A stretch of DNA of 64,000 nt. Source: Macrosoma leucophasiata. Lineage: Eukaryota; Arthropoda; Insecta; Lepidoptera; Hedylidae. A model generated the notes under the pieces. It saw only the letters and a list, made by a program, of their open reading frames with translations, had not been told where the DNA came from and made no database searches. The stretch covers positions 6,076,001 through 6,140,000 of the forward strand of contig JAWQUS010000023.1 of NCBI GenBank assembly GCA_036365455.1. The letters are read 5' to 3'. The position numbers and the translations under genes are program-made. Shown in pieces: positions 20,878 to 31,713 of the stretch. How positions within the stretch are numbered: position 1 is the stretch's first letter; every line of letters starts with the position of its first letter.

Positions 20878-21110
20878 GATAATGTAAAATAAATTTATTA
20901 CACAGACAAAATATATATGTAGAATGAACACAGACAAAATAATACTATTGCGCATTGTAATAAAGCACAAGAACACAAAACATGATAATTAAGAAGGATA
21001 GAAGGAAAATAGTGAAAGGTAAAGTCATAGACAAGTTCGGTTCTTAAAAGTTTGAAGAGTCTGACCTTGCCTCGCAGATAAGGGGAGAGCATAACAGGCG
21101 GCTCTGTCTA
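20878..21110 (-). mobile_element. probable CR1-type 3' UTR fragment
   Basis: AATTTATTACACAGACAAAA and the end ACAGGCGGCTCTGTCTATTG follow the order of the CR1 3' UTR at 3260-3370 (ACAAAAGGCGGTCTTATCAC), but identity is low. Confidence 0.4.
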
Positions 21111-21127
21111 TTGGACAGAGCTGGCTG

Positions 21128-22795
21128 GTGCAGCTGAAGACAGAGAACGGCAGTTTAGCGTCGACTAAGCCTGAGGTATTGCGGGAGATCGAGAGGTTCT
21201 ATGGGCAGTTATATACCTCGGTCGCACAACCTGCTTCTGATTTGGTTAGAGACCCGAGAGCCAAATTAACCCGACACTATACCGAAGATATCCCGGACAT
21301 CAGCCTGTACGAGATTAGGATGACCCTCAAACAGCTTAAGAACAACAAGGCGCCTGGAGAGGACGGAATCACTACAGAGCTTCTGCAAGCGGGTGGATCA
21401 CCGTTACTGAAAGTCCTTCAGAAGCTCTTTAATTCCGTCCTATTCGAAGGTACTACGCCAGAAGCATGGAACAGAGGCGTGGTGGTGCTTTTCTTCAAAA
21501 AAGGTGATAAAGCCCTATTGAAGAACTATAGACCCATCTCGCTTCTGAGCCATGTCTACAAGCTGTTTTCGAGGGTGATTACGAACCGTCTCGCTCGCAG
21601 GTTTGATGACTTCCAGCCTCCCGAACAAGCCGGTTTCCGAAAAGGCTATAGTACCATAGACCACATACACACGCTGCGGCAGGTTATACAGAAGTCCGAG
21701 GAGTATAACCGGCCATTATGCTTAGCGTTCGTGGACTATGAGAAAGCCTTTGATTCGGTTGAAACATGGGCTGTGCTGCAGTCTTTACAGCGTTGCCACA
21801 TTGACTATCGGTATATCGAAGTGTTGAAGTGTCTGTATAAAAACGCCACCATGTCAGTCCGAGTACAGGACCAATGCACGAAGGCGATTCCTTTGCAGAG
21901 GGGAGTAAGACAGGGAGATGTCATCTCACCTCTGCTCTTCACCAATGCAATGGAAGACGCCTTCAAGCTCCTGGAATGGCAAGGACTAGGCATCAATATC
22001 AACGGCGAATACATCACTCACCTTCGGTTTGCCGACGATATTATAGTCATGGCAGAGTCGCTGGAAGATCTCAGCACAATGCTCGAAGACCTCAATCGAG
22101 TGTCCCAAAGAGTGGGCCTTAAAATGAACATGGATAAGACCAAGGTCATGTTCAATAACCTTGTATCGCCCACTCCAGTGTCCGTTGGGAACTCGATGCT
22201 CGAAGTTGTCGACGACTACGTCTATTTAGGACAAACCATACAACTAGGCAGGTCGAACTTCGAGAAAGAGGTCATTCGCCGAATCCAACTCGGCTGGGCA
22301 GCGTTCGGGAAGTTAAGGAGCGTTTTCTCGTCAAACATCCCGCAGTCCTTGAAGACGAAAGTCTTTAACCAGTGCGTTTTACCGGTGATGACCTACGGTG
22401 CCGAGACGTGGTCTCTCACTATGGGCCTCGTACGAAAGCTCCAAGTCACTCAGCGGTCAATGGAAAGGGCTATGCTCGGCGTTTCCCTACTGGATCGAAT
22501 CAGAAATGAGGAGATCCGTAGGCGAACGAAAGTCGTTGACATAGCCAAGCAGATTTCCAAGCTGAAGTGGCAATGGGCAGGGCACATAGCCCGGAGAACC
22601 GATAGCCGCTGGAGCAGAAAGGTTCTCGAGTGGAGACCACGTATCGGCAAACGCAGCGTAGGACGTCCACCTGCAAGATGGACCGACGACCTGATCAAGG
22701 CTACAGGTACCCGCTGGATGCACGTCGCTTCCGATCGGTCGGCATGGAGGTTCTTGGGGGAGGCCTATGTTCAGCAGTGGACGTCTTATGGCTGA
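21128..22795 (+). CDS. RTE-clade LINE reverse transcriptase, 5'-truncated but open
   Basis: The frame is open from about 21095; the first listed codon is GTG, so the natural start is missing. Residues: NNKAPGEDGI (72-81), KNYRPISLLS (132-141), EQAGFRKGYSTIDHIHTLRQ (166-185), FVDYEKAFDS with catalytic D203, RGVRQGDVISPLLF (258-271), FADD (301-304), YLGQTIQ, then the RTE C-terminus GRPPARWTDDLIKATG and a Trp-rich end. This motif set is typical of the RTE clade. The endonuclease and linker are lost. The sequence after the stop is TATGATGATAAACG, a short TGA-type tail typical of RTE. The element abuts CR1 3' fragments on its left. RT is free of stops but without its endonuclease this copy cannot move alone. 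Confidence 0.92.
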   Translation: MQLKTENGSLASTKPEVLREIERFYGQLYTSVAQPASDLVRDPRAKLTRHYTEDIPDISLYEIRMTLKQLKNNKAPGEDGITTELLQAGGSPLLKVLQKLFNSVLFEGTTPEAWNRGVVVLFFKKGDKALLKNYRPISLLSHVYKLFSRVITNRLARRFDDFQPPEQAGFRKGYSTIDHIHTLRQVIQKSEEYNRPLCLAFVDYEKAFDSVETWAVLQSLQRCHIDYRYIEVLKCLYKNATMSVRVQDQCTKAIPLQRGVRQGDVISPLLFTNAMEDAFKLLEWQGLGININGEYITHLRFADDIIVMAESLEDLSTMLEDLNRVSQRVGLKMNMDKTKVMFNNLVSPTPVSVGNSMLEVVDDYVYLGQTIQLGRSNFEKEVIRRIQLGWAAFGKLRSVFSSNIPQSLKTKVFNQCVLPVMTYGAETWSLTMGLVRKLQVTQRSMERAMLGVSLLDRIRNEEIRRRTKVVDIAKQISKLKWQWAGHIARRTDSRWSRKVLEWRPRIGKRSVGRPPARWTDDLIKATGTRWMHVASDRSAWRFLGEAYVQQWTSYG

Positions 22796-22971
22796 TATGA
22801 TGATAAACGTGCAGTTGTCACAGTAAAATAATTAGCTGAGAAATCTGAAGAATGAGATGGAGTTTTCAGAAAAGTGATAATTATTGGAAAGTTGTAAAGT
22901 CAAAATGTTAAGATACATAGAAGTTTGAGGATTGAACGATGACAAGGAAAACAAAACGACACAGAGACAAT

Positions 22972-23056
22972 TAGGTCTCAGGGATGGCAACGCATCTGTA
23001 TGATGTCTATAGGCTGCAGTCATTACTTAACATCAGTGTGAGTTGCACGCTTGATG
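22972..23056 (+). repeat. SINE family 1 fragment
   Basis: GGCAACGCATCTGTATGATG and TAGGCTGCAGTCATTACTTA, ending GCACGCTTGATG. The rest of 22796-23570 has no recognised feature. Confidence 0.6.
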
Positions 23057-23570
23057 CATGATTTTTGTATAATAATATATGGAAGGTGCCACCTTCATCA
23101 AAAGCCGATAATCACCAAAATCATGATAGCATCTGAACCCAAAAATGGTTACCCTATTAGATGCTCATGTATGAATGAAATAAACAATGAAACCTTGTAA
23201 AACGAGTTGTAAAATTCGCAGTCCTTTCATCCAGTATTTATTTGAGGAAGTGCAGGTTTGGTGGATACATTTATTGGTATTTACGAGCATCACTACGGTT
23301 TTCGATTCGGCAATTGTTGGCAGATGAATTTCCAGCTATTTCGGATATTCAGCTGTTTTAATGTTAGTTTGGCAACACATTTTCTGTCTTCCGATCACGT
23401 AGTTAGTGTTCAGTTCAGTTTTGTATTTATAAACACAAATACAGTATTCAACAAGAAATATTGCACATCGACCATAGGAAGGATACTTCGGCTTATTTCG
23501 GGTCTGTAGAGTGGTATCTCTTTCGCACTTTATGTATAATTAAATATTTGGAGATTTCATATAGACCTTT

Positions 23571-23777
23571 CACTGCTGGTAGATTTCCAGTGCAGGAGCT
23601 CGAAGACGTAGGGATTACCTAATCTATTTGCCGCCAAATAGTAGTATCCAGCACTATGGTGTTCTGGTTAAGTGCTTATCTATTATATAATCCCGTAATA
23701 ACTATCACAGGGATATTTCAACTTAAGATTCAGGGGTGGCAACGCATCTGCGCTTTGACTACTGGTTTTTGTGTAAA
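23571..23777 (+). repeat. SINE family 1, diverged
   Basis: CACTGCTGGTAGATTTCCAG, GCCGCCAAATAGTAGTATCC and GTGGCAACGCATCTGCGC keep the family order with heavy substitution. Confidence 0.65.
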
Positions 23778-23879
23778 TTTTTTTTTATTTTATTTAAAAC
23801 ATACAATATTTAGGTGAATACAATAACAGTAAGACGTGATGTCTATATATAGCAATTTTCACCTTTCAACTGCTTTCAC

Positions 23880-25150
23880 AGACTTAAACAAAGCACAGAA
23901 TAAGAAAACCAAACAAAAAGTATAACAGGAAATATTAAACGCAACAGGAAAACTATTATTATTGTCAAATAAACAAAGTCGAAATCAATCACACTATTTC
24001 CTCCAGAGACAATGCAATCAAGATATTGAATGTCTTCCAACACAATAAGTGTGCAACAATGAACAATCGAGAAACGAGAGGGCGGGATGAGGAAACAAAC
24101 CGCGTTACATCAGACGGCGCTTCCATTCAGTTTTCTTTAATTTGTTGGAAGGGAGAAGATAACAGTGATTTTACTGAATTACTGTAAGATAATAATCTTT
24201 TGTGGGATTTTGTGACGTCACAATTTAGTGTAGATGAAATCGTGGATAATTTAGCAGGTAAATATATCGTAGGTAGGTAATCGTGGATAATGTAGATACT
24301 ATTCACTACCTAACTTATTGTAAATAATAGGTACCTACAGATATTAAGTCGTATTTTCCTTTCATCTGCTGGTAAATTTGAAACTATTGTTATTGCAAAA
24401 GCACCAGATATAATGCGTCTGATGTTGCAGTCAACCTCTTTATAATAATTTGAATTTATAGGTTTCTGTGAATTTGAACACGGGTGTTTTAGTTCGTGTT
24501 TTAATAAAGAACATCGAAGTTCAAACAAAATTAACACATCAAACGTAATAGGAAAACATATTATCAACAAAACAAAGCCGATATCAGTTATATTATTTCC
24601 TCCGGTAACAATGCAATCAAAATTTTGAGTGTCTTTCAAAATAATGAGTGTGCAACAATGAACAATCGAGAAACGAGAGGGCAGGATGGGGAGCAAACCG
24701 CGTTACATCAGACGGCGCTTCCATTCAGTTTTATTCAAAAAGCCAGAAGAGAGAGGATAAGTGTTTTGATTTATTATTTTCTCTGAATATGAACACCGGT
24801 ATTTTTATCGTGTGTTAATATAGGATATCAAAGTTCAAACAAAACAAGAAACATCAAACGTAATAAAACATATTTTCAACTAAACAGAGCTGAAATCTAT
24901 AACACTATTTCCTTTAAGAGACAATGTAATCAAGATATTGAATGTCTTCCAAATCAATGACTGTGCAACAGTGAGCATTCAAGAAACGAGAGGGTGGGAT
25001 GGGATGGACCGCGTTAAACTTCCACTCAGTTTTCTTTAATTTGCTAGAAGGGAGAAGATAACATTGTTTTTAGTGTTTTTACTGAGCGACTTTAAGTTAA
25101 TTACCTTTTGTTGGATGACGTGACGATACTTTACACAGTTTTATATTTTA
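23880..25150. repeat. three diverged tandem copies of a 300-600 bp segment
   Basis: The words AATGAACAATCGAGAAACGA (about 24060 and 24658) and its variant near 24970, plus CGCTTCCATTCAGTTTTCTT-type sequence, recur three times with spacings near 600 and 310 bp. Each copy has TCAAACAAAA-rich sequence before it. A 128-codon minus frame at 24696-24310 is not preserved in the other copies, so I do not call it a gene. Confidence 0.65.
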
Positions 25151-25192
25151 GTTGCAGGATGAAACCTTGACTAGTAGGTAATTATGTATACG

Positions 25193-25248
25193 GGACGTAA
25201 CTTCACGCCTATGATCCCCGAAGGGTTCAGAGTGACTCCCACGATTCG
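25193..25248 (-). repeat. family 2 SINE 3' end
   Basis: CGTAACTTCACGCCTATGAT then CCCCGAAGGG, the antisense 3' terminus of the family. Confidence 0.6.
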
Positions 25249-25350
25249 GCGTTCGATATCTGATGTAAATTTTAGGTTGATAGTATCTTTTGCATAAACG
25301 TACTTTTTACTGCTTAATTTATACCACCAAGTCATACTGATACTAATTCG

Positions 25351-25399
25351 TAATCTCTTTAATAATATCATGTGACACATGATATAATTAAAGAGGTTA
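25351..25399. repeat. near-perfect 24-bp palindrome
   Basis: The arms 25351-25374 and 25376-25399 are inverted with two mismatches around a single central base. Core words: ATATCATGTG / CACATGATAT. Confidence 0.9.
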
Positions 25400-25627
25400 T
25401 ATACACATTTTTGTATGGGAAATAGAAGTGGAGAAAATATTGCCATTCATACAGATTTTCAAAAACTTATAAAATTACTAGCTGCTACGACGAATTTCAA
25501 ATATCGCATTAGAGGTACTTATAAAATAAAATCTTTACAATTAAAAAAAAAAAAGTTCGGTATGGACATAGTGATAGGGGTATCACTTAGGGATATGAAA
25601 AATAAATGCTGGTTAATTCTTAGTCCT

Positions 25628-25725
25628 TCCCCATAGGCATATAAAATTTCATGAGAATCGGTCCAGCCGTTTCGAAGGAGTATGGTAACTAACATTGTTA
25701 TAAGAGAATTTTATATATAAGAGAA
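25628..25725 (-). repeat. antisense partial copy of the 19866 repeat
   Basis: AATCGGTCCAGCCGTTTCGA and GAGAATTTTATATATAAGAG are the reverse complement of the start of that family. 25726-26189 holds nothing recognised. Confidence 0.55.
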
Positions 25726-26189
25726 GATAGAGATAGAGATGAGAAGAGAAGAAGATAAATATTGTCATCCAATACTCCATCATTCATTGGTTAAACCACA
25801 TACTAGTACCTAATTTCCTAACATTACACGTGCAAACATTCTGTACCAACCAATGTTCTATTCATCAGACGTTCGCTTAATTAAACCGGAGGACGTACTT
25901 AAAGGTGTCTGAGGCTTTGGCCCTTTTGTTAGCCTAATACCCAGTTTACGTCCCCTGACGGGCACAATAGGTATTGTATGGTTTAAGATTGTTCGATAGT
26001 TCACAATATCCTACCTTTGTGGTTCTACTCTGGTTACATAATTAATTAAATTAGTTTGTCATGTTTTTCAGTCCGTTTTGTCTTTCTAAATATGAATTAA
26101 TACGATCAATAATTCTTATTTTTTAATCTTAAATTATACTGGAAAGCATGTTTTGGTAGATAAAATCTGGGGTCCGACTTCCTAACTTT

Positions 26190-26217
26190 TTTATATATAA
26201 TGGATATGGTAAACAAG

Positions 26218-26262
<45 letters not shown>

Positions 26263-26500
26263 AATCGAATTCGCAAACAAGCATGCAGTTCACATTGATG
26301 TTAAGTGATGACTGCAGCCTATAGACATCCACACAAAGACCGAGGTCAAAATGCAGATGCGTTACCACTCCTGAGGCCTAAAATGTTACGCCTCTGTGCC
26401 GGAAATTACAGGGCCGTACATTACCACCTGACCGGAACACGATAGTGCTGAACACTACCATTTAGCGGCAAGTAAATTAGGTAATGCGGTGGTGCCTGCC
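26190..26500 (-). repeat. SINE family 1 with long T-run and partial duplicate
   Basis: A short SINE tail piece (ATGGTAAACAAGCAT) is followed by about 38 T and then a near full copy from TATGTAATCGAATTCGCAAA to GGTGGTGCC. The join to the R4/Dong fragment falls within GTGCCTGCCAAGCTGCCG. Confidence 0.85.
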
Positions 26501-26757
26501 AAGCTGCCGATGGTTAGGGACACAGAAACAGGAACCTCCTCACTATGCGTGCCGTGCCGAGGAGTACTGCTTTCTGTATCAGACCCTTGACCCAACTTCC
26601 TAGCATGAGCCTCATGAGGTCTTAGTCTCTTTGCTATAAGTCCGTTGACCGTTACGACTATCGGCACAATGATGGACGAATCCACGTCTCACATGGCGAC
26701 AATCTAGATCTAGACAATCAATCAAGATATTTGATTTCCTTGTCTTTTTCGGCCTTA
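26501..26757 (-). mobile_element. R4/Dong-type LINE 3' fragment
   Basis: Close to the C-terminal end of the copy at 49441-50213: GGTTAGGGACACAGA, CTCACTATGCGTGCCGTGCC and TTTCCTTGTCTTTTTCGGCC. Frames are broken, so it is a dead fragment adjoining the larger copy at 26960. Confidence 0.75.
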
Positions 26758-26971
26758 TTAATATTGTTATTCTCATTTATTTAGCTTTTTACATATTTTG
26801 TATATTTTTACATACATATATTATTACAAATATAAAAATATTGTTATTATTATTAATATTTCACTAATTTATTTAAAACCTTATTTCCTATTTTTTTACA
26901 TATATAAGTATCAAAAACAAATATATGTATATAAAAAAATAAAAAATGAACAGGGTCCAAGCTACCGGTGG

Positions 26972-27619
26972 TTAGTGACGCAGAGAGAGGAATATTCTCA
27001 CTATTCGCGCCGTGTCAAGGAGCACTGCCTTCTGCATCAGGCCCCTGACCCAGCCGTCCAACGTGAGCCTCTTAAGGTGTTGGTCGAGGCTCTTGGCGAT
27101 AAGGCCGTTTACCGAGACGACTATCGGTACAATGATCGCCGAATCCACATGCCACATGCTGACAATCTCGTGAGTTAGATCAAGGTATTTTAACTCCTTA
27201 TCCTTCTCAGCTTTCACGAGATTCTCGTCATGGGGGATGGTGACGTCGACGATCATTGCGCGGTGCTCCGTTCGATCTACCAACACTATATCAGGTTTGT
27301 TAGCAACAATAGTCCTGTCAGTGATGATAGATCGATCCCAGTACAGTGTGATACGACCATTCTCGAGAACTGGGTCGGGCACATACCTGTAGTATGGCAC
27401 TTCCTCGGCTACCAGACCATATTTCAAAGCAAGTTGCTGGTGTATGATCCTGGCTACTTGGTTGTGTCTATGCAAATACTCGCCATTAGCTAGACTTGAA
27501 CAACCGGACACTATATGTCTGAGAGATTCGCCAGGACGGTGGCACGCCCGACATATGTCAGCCGTACCGTCTCTCGGAATATACTTCCGGTAGTTATTAG
27601 TCATAACTACTTCGTCCAT
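26972..27619 (-). pseudogene. R4/Dong zinc-finger and PD-(D/E)XK endonuclease segment
   Basis: CRACHRPGESLRHIVSGC supplies the Cys/His cluster that precedes the endonuclease in this group. The nuclease core reads NKPDIVLVDRTEHRAMIVDV, with PD and a later D..V strand. The frame also runs upstream past 27619 (LRFGDLFGETEGF) back to the stop near 27818, so the listed start is only the first ATG-like codon. The copy at 49464-50171 shows the same region intact. Confidence 0.8.
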
Positions 27620-27817
27620 AATCGCAAAGACAAAACCTTCAGTTTCTCCAAAGAGGTCACCGAATCGCAGCCAGGATACTGATGCAAGAAAGTCAATATG
27701 GGGTCCGTGGAGGGCCCGGTAGAAGCGACCATGAAGCTCCTTTCCTTGCTTTCGCCATACCGTCTCGTGGTCGTTGGTCGTGAGTACCGCAGGTTTGCGC
27801 CAGTTCTCCTTAGCTAG

Positions 27818-28549
27818 TCAAAGTGGAGTCAGTCCGCTGTCAACTGCCACCACGTCCTGTTGTATTTTCCCGTCTGCGGAAAGAAAATAATTTCTCAGAC
27901 TGCACACCTCGCGGTTATGCAGGATCTTGGCGTTAAGAAAACCACGGCCCCTACACCTCCGCGGGATGTACAGTCTCATGACGGATGAGCGCGGGTGGTG
28001 CATCCAGTGTGATGTCAGCAGAGAGCGGACTTGCCTGTCTAGGGCATCCAAGTCAGTCTGAGTCCACCTGAGTATGTCGAAGGAGTACATCAAGACCGGC
28101 ATGACCCAGCCGTTGAAGGCTGGGTATACCTTATTTCCGCCCGATAAAAGACTCTTTAGGACTTTTTTCAGTCGGCAGAAGAAGCGCTCCCGCAGCGACT
28201 GCCTCATGTCGGCCTCGCATATACCTAACGCCTCCGACATACCCAAGTATTTATAGGAGTCAGAAGCGGTGAGTGAGCGAAATGGAATGGAACCCGGGAG
28301 TTGTATTTTCTCGGATTCCATTATCTTTCCATGTTCAACATGCATAACAGCACATTTTTTTATTCCAAATTCCATTCTGATGGAGTTACTGAAGTTTTCA
28401 GTGATCTTCAGTAATTCCGCCAGTTGGGAATTATTAGAGCCGAACAATTTCAGGTCATCCATGTATAACAGGTGAGATATCACCTGCCCATCTCTACGCA
28501 GTCGGTAGCCCAGCCCTGAAGCCTCTAGGAGTGTACGAAGAGGGTTCAA
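27818..28549 (-). pseudogene. R4/Dong reverse transcriptase, catalytic YMDD half
   Basis: The 243-codon frame has SHLLYMDDLKLFGSNNSQL near its start (YMDD box), EFGIKKCAVMHVEHG, SYKYLGMSEA and a long thumb/linker with WMHHPRSSVMRLYIPRRCRG. The YMDDLKL wording is diagnostic of R4/R2-like elements. It follows the upstream RT half after one frame change. Confidence 0.85.
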
Positions 28550-28572
28550 GGCCAGGCAGAATCATAAGGGAC

Positions 28573-29202
28573 TCAGACTGTCTCCTTGGAATATACCCCG
28601 AGAAATTGGATAGGTTCGTCGGCCCCCAGGGTTCGTCGACATGCCGGGTAGACAAGGACTGTACTCCACTGCGACATACATGTCTGCAAGAAGGTTCGAA
28701 TGACTGGATCTACTATATAAAATTCAAGAACCTTCGTGAGCCATGTATGTGGCACAGAGTCATAGGCCTTCTTATAGTCAATCCAGCATGTCGAGAGACT
28801 CCTGCGTTTACGAAGAACTTGCTGGCTAATTGTTAAATCAATAAGGAGAAACTCCTTAGTACCGTGGGACCTACTCCTACATCCATTCTGAGAAACTGAC
28901 ATGATGGAGTTTTCTTCTATGTGTTTAGTTATTTTATGTCTCAGGATGGATGTTAAGAGCTTGTAAAGAGTGGCCAAGCATGTTATGGGCCTATAATTTT
29001 TTGGTTCCGCGGTACTACCTGATTTATGGAGTAGATGGGTGATCCCGGTCAGAAAATGAGGTAGCGATCCCGAGTCCAGGGCTTGTTGAAACTGTGATGC
29101 CAGAAGGGCGTGCGAGCTGCCCAGCCATTTTAACCAAAAGTTGTGCAGTCCATCCGGGCCCAGTGGCAACCTGGCAGTGCAGAATAGAACGATATTCTGC
29201 AC
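28573..29202 (-). pseudogene. R4/Dong reverse transcriptase, N-terminal half
   Basis: The frame includes LPLGPDGLHNFWLKWL, ITHLLHKSGSTAEPKNYRPI, TKEFLLIDLTI and CWIDYKKAYDSVPHTWL with the first catalytic Asp. The first residues before LPLGPDG come from the hairpin and are not native. The end VPHTWL... continues into blocks that would lead to YMDD after a frame change. Confidence 0.8.
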
Positions 29203-29212
29203 TGCCAGGTTG
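29167..29212. repeat. perfect 20-bp fold-back hairpin inside the R4/Dong coding region
   Basis: Arms 29167-29186 and 29193-29212 are exact inverted copies with a 6-nt centre (GAACGA). Both flanks are R4/Dong coding sequence, so the hairpin was created within the element. Confidence 0.97.
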
Positions 29213-29219
29213 GTATGGT

Positions 29220-29501
29220 AGGTCTCGGCCGCGTAGTTGTTTCAGTATTCGGAAACTTAATACGAGCTACACGACACACAGCTACAGCAGCACAGTATAG
29301 AATCAAGTGAGTAGCGCTGAGATCTTCACAGCCATCAAAGTAGTTTGACAACTGTGAATCCAGGGCACATACTAACCCTATATTACGTTTATGCATGGGC
29401 AAACGGGGTAACCGCGGTCTGAGGTGTATCGGTATGGGTCGATACTCAGAAAGCGCATGTTCCAAAGCGCTCCTTAATTTATCACTGCAGTGGGTACTCA
29501 C
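29220..29501 (-). pseudogene. R4/Dong N-terminal domain fragment
   Basis: The frame reads STHCSDKLRSALEHALSEY, RPRLPRLPMHKRNIGLVCAL and THLILYCAAVAVCRVARI, a block that precedes RT in this clade. The first codon is at 29501; upstream sequence shows no continuation, so the copy is probably 5'-truncated near here. Confidence 0.65.
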
Positions 29502-29509
29502 AGTTATAA

Positions 29510-30226
29510 TATTACTACGTGAAACAAAAACTTAGGACCGAGAAAAAAAACTGCAAATGTATGTAAATTATACTTTTCAATTATTGTTGGAAATAGTATG
29601 ACTATTGACACTCAAAATATAATAAAATAACATGCATACAAATGATCTATTTTTGTAACAGCCTTCTAAAATGTAGATAACTGTACCTATTGTGTAACCT
29701 TCGATTTGTTCACTTAAAACCATCATAATTCCTCCTGATTTCACCGTTATATCCAACTGAAAGGTCGTACCTTGTCCGAACCTGTATATTCTTGGCAGGT
29801 AAGTCCTCTGAATAACTAGGTTTATTTAAATGTATCCTATTTATGAGGAAATCTCGAATTTCGGGCACTGTATTTGATGTATTCAGAGCAATATTTCTTG
29901 TGAATAGAATTAGAATTCGGTATTAACTCGTTTGAATCGTGATGCCGAATACCTGCGTGATTGAGTGTGATTTTACAGATATTATAATAGATAAAGGTTA
30001 TCTAGATTAGGACAATTCGAAAGAAAAACATCAATTCTTTTTTGTTTTTTATGATGTCATGATGATAGCGAACAAACATACTTATAGCTAACAGGTAAGT
30101 AAATACTGTGGTCTATAAACGTCTACAAAAATACTGAAGAATTCAATGTAGGTGTTGCTTGGCCATTGCGTAGCCAGAAAAACCTTTTTGTAGGAAACAT
30201 TTTTTAAACCTCGAGCCTGGGTTTAA
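29510..30226. other. unassigned DNA with one decayed SINE piece
   Basis: At 30036-30135 a highly decayed antisense SINE family 1 tail can be traced (TTTTTTATGATG, GCGAACAAACATAC). Otherwise nothing recognised. Confidence 0.4.
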
Positions 30227-30509
30227 TTTTTTTTTGTTATGAAAGTGGCAAACAAGCACGCAGCTTACATTGGTGTTAAGTGATGACGGCAGCCTATAGA
30301 CACCCACAGATAAACCAGAGGTCAAAATGTAGATGCGTTACCACTCCTGAGGCTTAAGGTGTTATGCCTCTATGCCGAATTTCAGAGCCATACATTACCA
30401 CCTTACGGGAACACGATAGTGCTGAACACTACCATTTAGCGGCAAGTATATTAGGTAATGCGGTGGTGCCTACGCTCGCGAGCTCCGTCACTGGAGCTCT
30501 ACCACCAGT
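30227..30509 (-). repeat. SINE family 1, full length
   Basis: From a T-run and GAAAGTGGCAAACAAGCACG to GGAGCTCTACCACCAGT. Confidence 0.9.
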
Positions 30510-30747
30510 GATTTTCGAAGATTACACAATTTATTTGCCATTATTTATAGTTGCAGGTTAGTTATATTGTGTACTCTCAAGACTTAACATTTAAGTAATA
30601 ACAGTCATTGATATATACGCAAAGAATCCAAAATGGATGAACTTCTGCCAATACCTATTTTATAATTTAGGTGATTTTAGAACAAAAAAGACATCGCTAC
30701 GGAACACACGTAGTTCAGTTTATTTACTTTACGCCAACTTTGATATT

Positions 30748-30796
30748 AAAAAAATGTATTAAATAAAGGCATACCCTTTATTTAATACATTTTTTT
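30748..30796. repeat. perfect 22-bp fold-back hairpin beside a SINE fragment
   Basis: Arms 30748-30769 and 30775-30796, 5-nt centre CATAC, no mismatch. Core words ATGTATTAAATAAAGG and its complement. A partial antisense SINE family 1 copy follows at 30815-30892. Confidence 0.93.
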
Positions 30797-30814
30797 GTAT
30801 AAAAATCTGATTTG

Positions 30815-30892
30815 TTTTGTTTTTTATGTAATGATGGCAAATAAGCATGCAGTTTACATGGGTGGCAGGTGATGACTGCAGCCTATAGAATT
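30815..30892 (-). repeat. SINE family 1, 3' fragment
   Basis: TTTTTTATGTAATGATGGCA through GATGACTGCAGCCTATAG, then abrupt loss of similarity. Confidence 0.7.
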
Positions 30893-31384
30893 GTACATAA
30901 AAATCCAGTGGCGATTCCTGGTATTTATAATTGGGGTTGCTCCAGCTTTTGTTATGGTGTGTAATGTTAAGTGCGCAAAACCTGAAAACCGTTTCTTCAG
31001 ACGGTCAATTTGAACAACTTTAAGGAACCTACTTTGTAATCGCAAAAAATAAATTTCATACAATTTGACATTTTTATTTTTGTATGAAATAGCTGATACT
31101 TTTTCGCAAATTTTGGGTTTAATTACAAAATAAAAAGTCAATTAAATCAATAGAAATTATGGAAAACGTAACAACTATCACAAAAAACATGCGAAAAATC
31201 GTTAGGTTTCCATTTTCAGTGCCAGACCCGCCGCGCTTCAAACTCAGTGAGTAAGTACTACTCGTACTAGGCGATTGAGGGGCGGGGCGCGGGCGTCGAA
31301 CGAATTTGTATGGACTCCGCATGCGCTGGCAGAAGCGCATCGCTCGCCTCGACCGCGTTCGTAAAATGCAATTATTTATTGTAG

Positions 31385-31442
31385 TCATATATTAACAACC
31401 TAATTACTACTAGGTCTTTGTAATTAGGTTGTTAATATATGA
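31385..31442. repeat. perfect 23-bp fold-back hairpin
   Basis: Arms 31385-31407 and 31420-31442 with a 12-nt centre. The 31200-31380 stretch before it is unusually GC-rich (CGGGGCGCGGGCG) but unassigned. Confidence 0.93.
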
Positions 31443-31508
31443 TTATATACATTTTAATTCTTCAAAATCATGGTTTGCGCCATCTGAGAGAAATCGTCAC
31501 TGCAAAAA

Positions 31509-31671
31509 TCAGAGATCAAAATTTTTATTGCGTTGGCACCTCTGAGATCTAAGTTATTTTTCCTCTGTTGTAGTTGTTATGGATCATACATTAACCATCT
31601 AATCGGAACACGATAGTGCTGAAAATCTATATATTAGGTAATGCGGTGGTGCCTACACTCTCAAGCTCCGA
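31509..31671 (-). repeat. SINE family 1, diverged
   Basis: GAGATCAAAATTTTTATTGC to CGGAACACGATAGTGCTG and GGTAATGCGGTGGTGCCTAC keep family order. Confidence 0.65.
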
Positions 31672-31713
31672 TACGAAAATTTTCTAGAAATAAACATTTA
31701 TTTCCTAAAATCT

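Larger units (their letters stand above)
26960..29501 (-). pseudogene. R4/Dong-type LINE, nearly complete coding region with few lesions
   Basis: Four segments in order on the minus strand: N-terminal domain (29501-29220), RT blocks 1-5 (29202-28573), RT blocks 5-7 with YMDD and C-terminus (28549-27818), zinc-knuckle plus restriction-like endonuclease (27619-26972). Visible lesions are a 20-bp hairpin at 29167-29212 where reading frame continuity is lost, one frameshift near 28560, and a TAG at about 27818 after which the same frame continues through to 26972. The layout (RT then a C-terminal endonuclease) is that of early-branching LINEs such as R2, R4 and Dong. An AT-rich 3' tail follows at 26758-26955. 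Confidence 0.85.

Noticed and set aside
24310..24696. 128-codon minus-strand frame with hydrophobic stretches
   Set aside because: The other two copies of the triplicated segment do not preserve it.
26798..27178. 126-codon plus-strand frame
   Set aside because: It is antisense to the R4/Dong 3' end and AT-rich tail.
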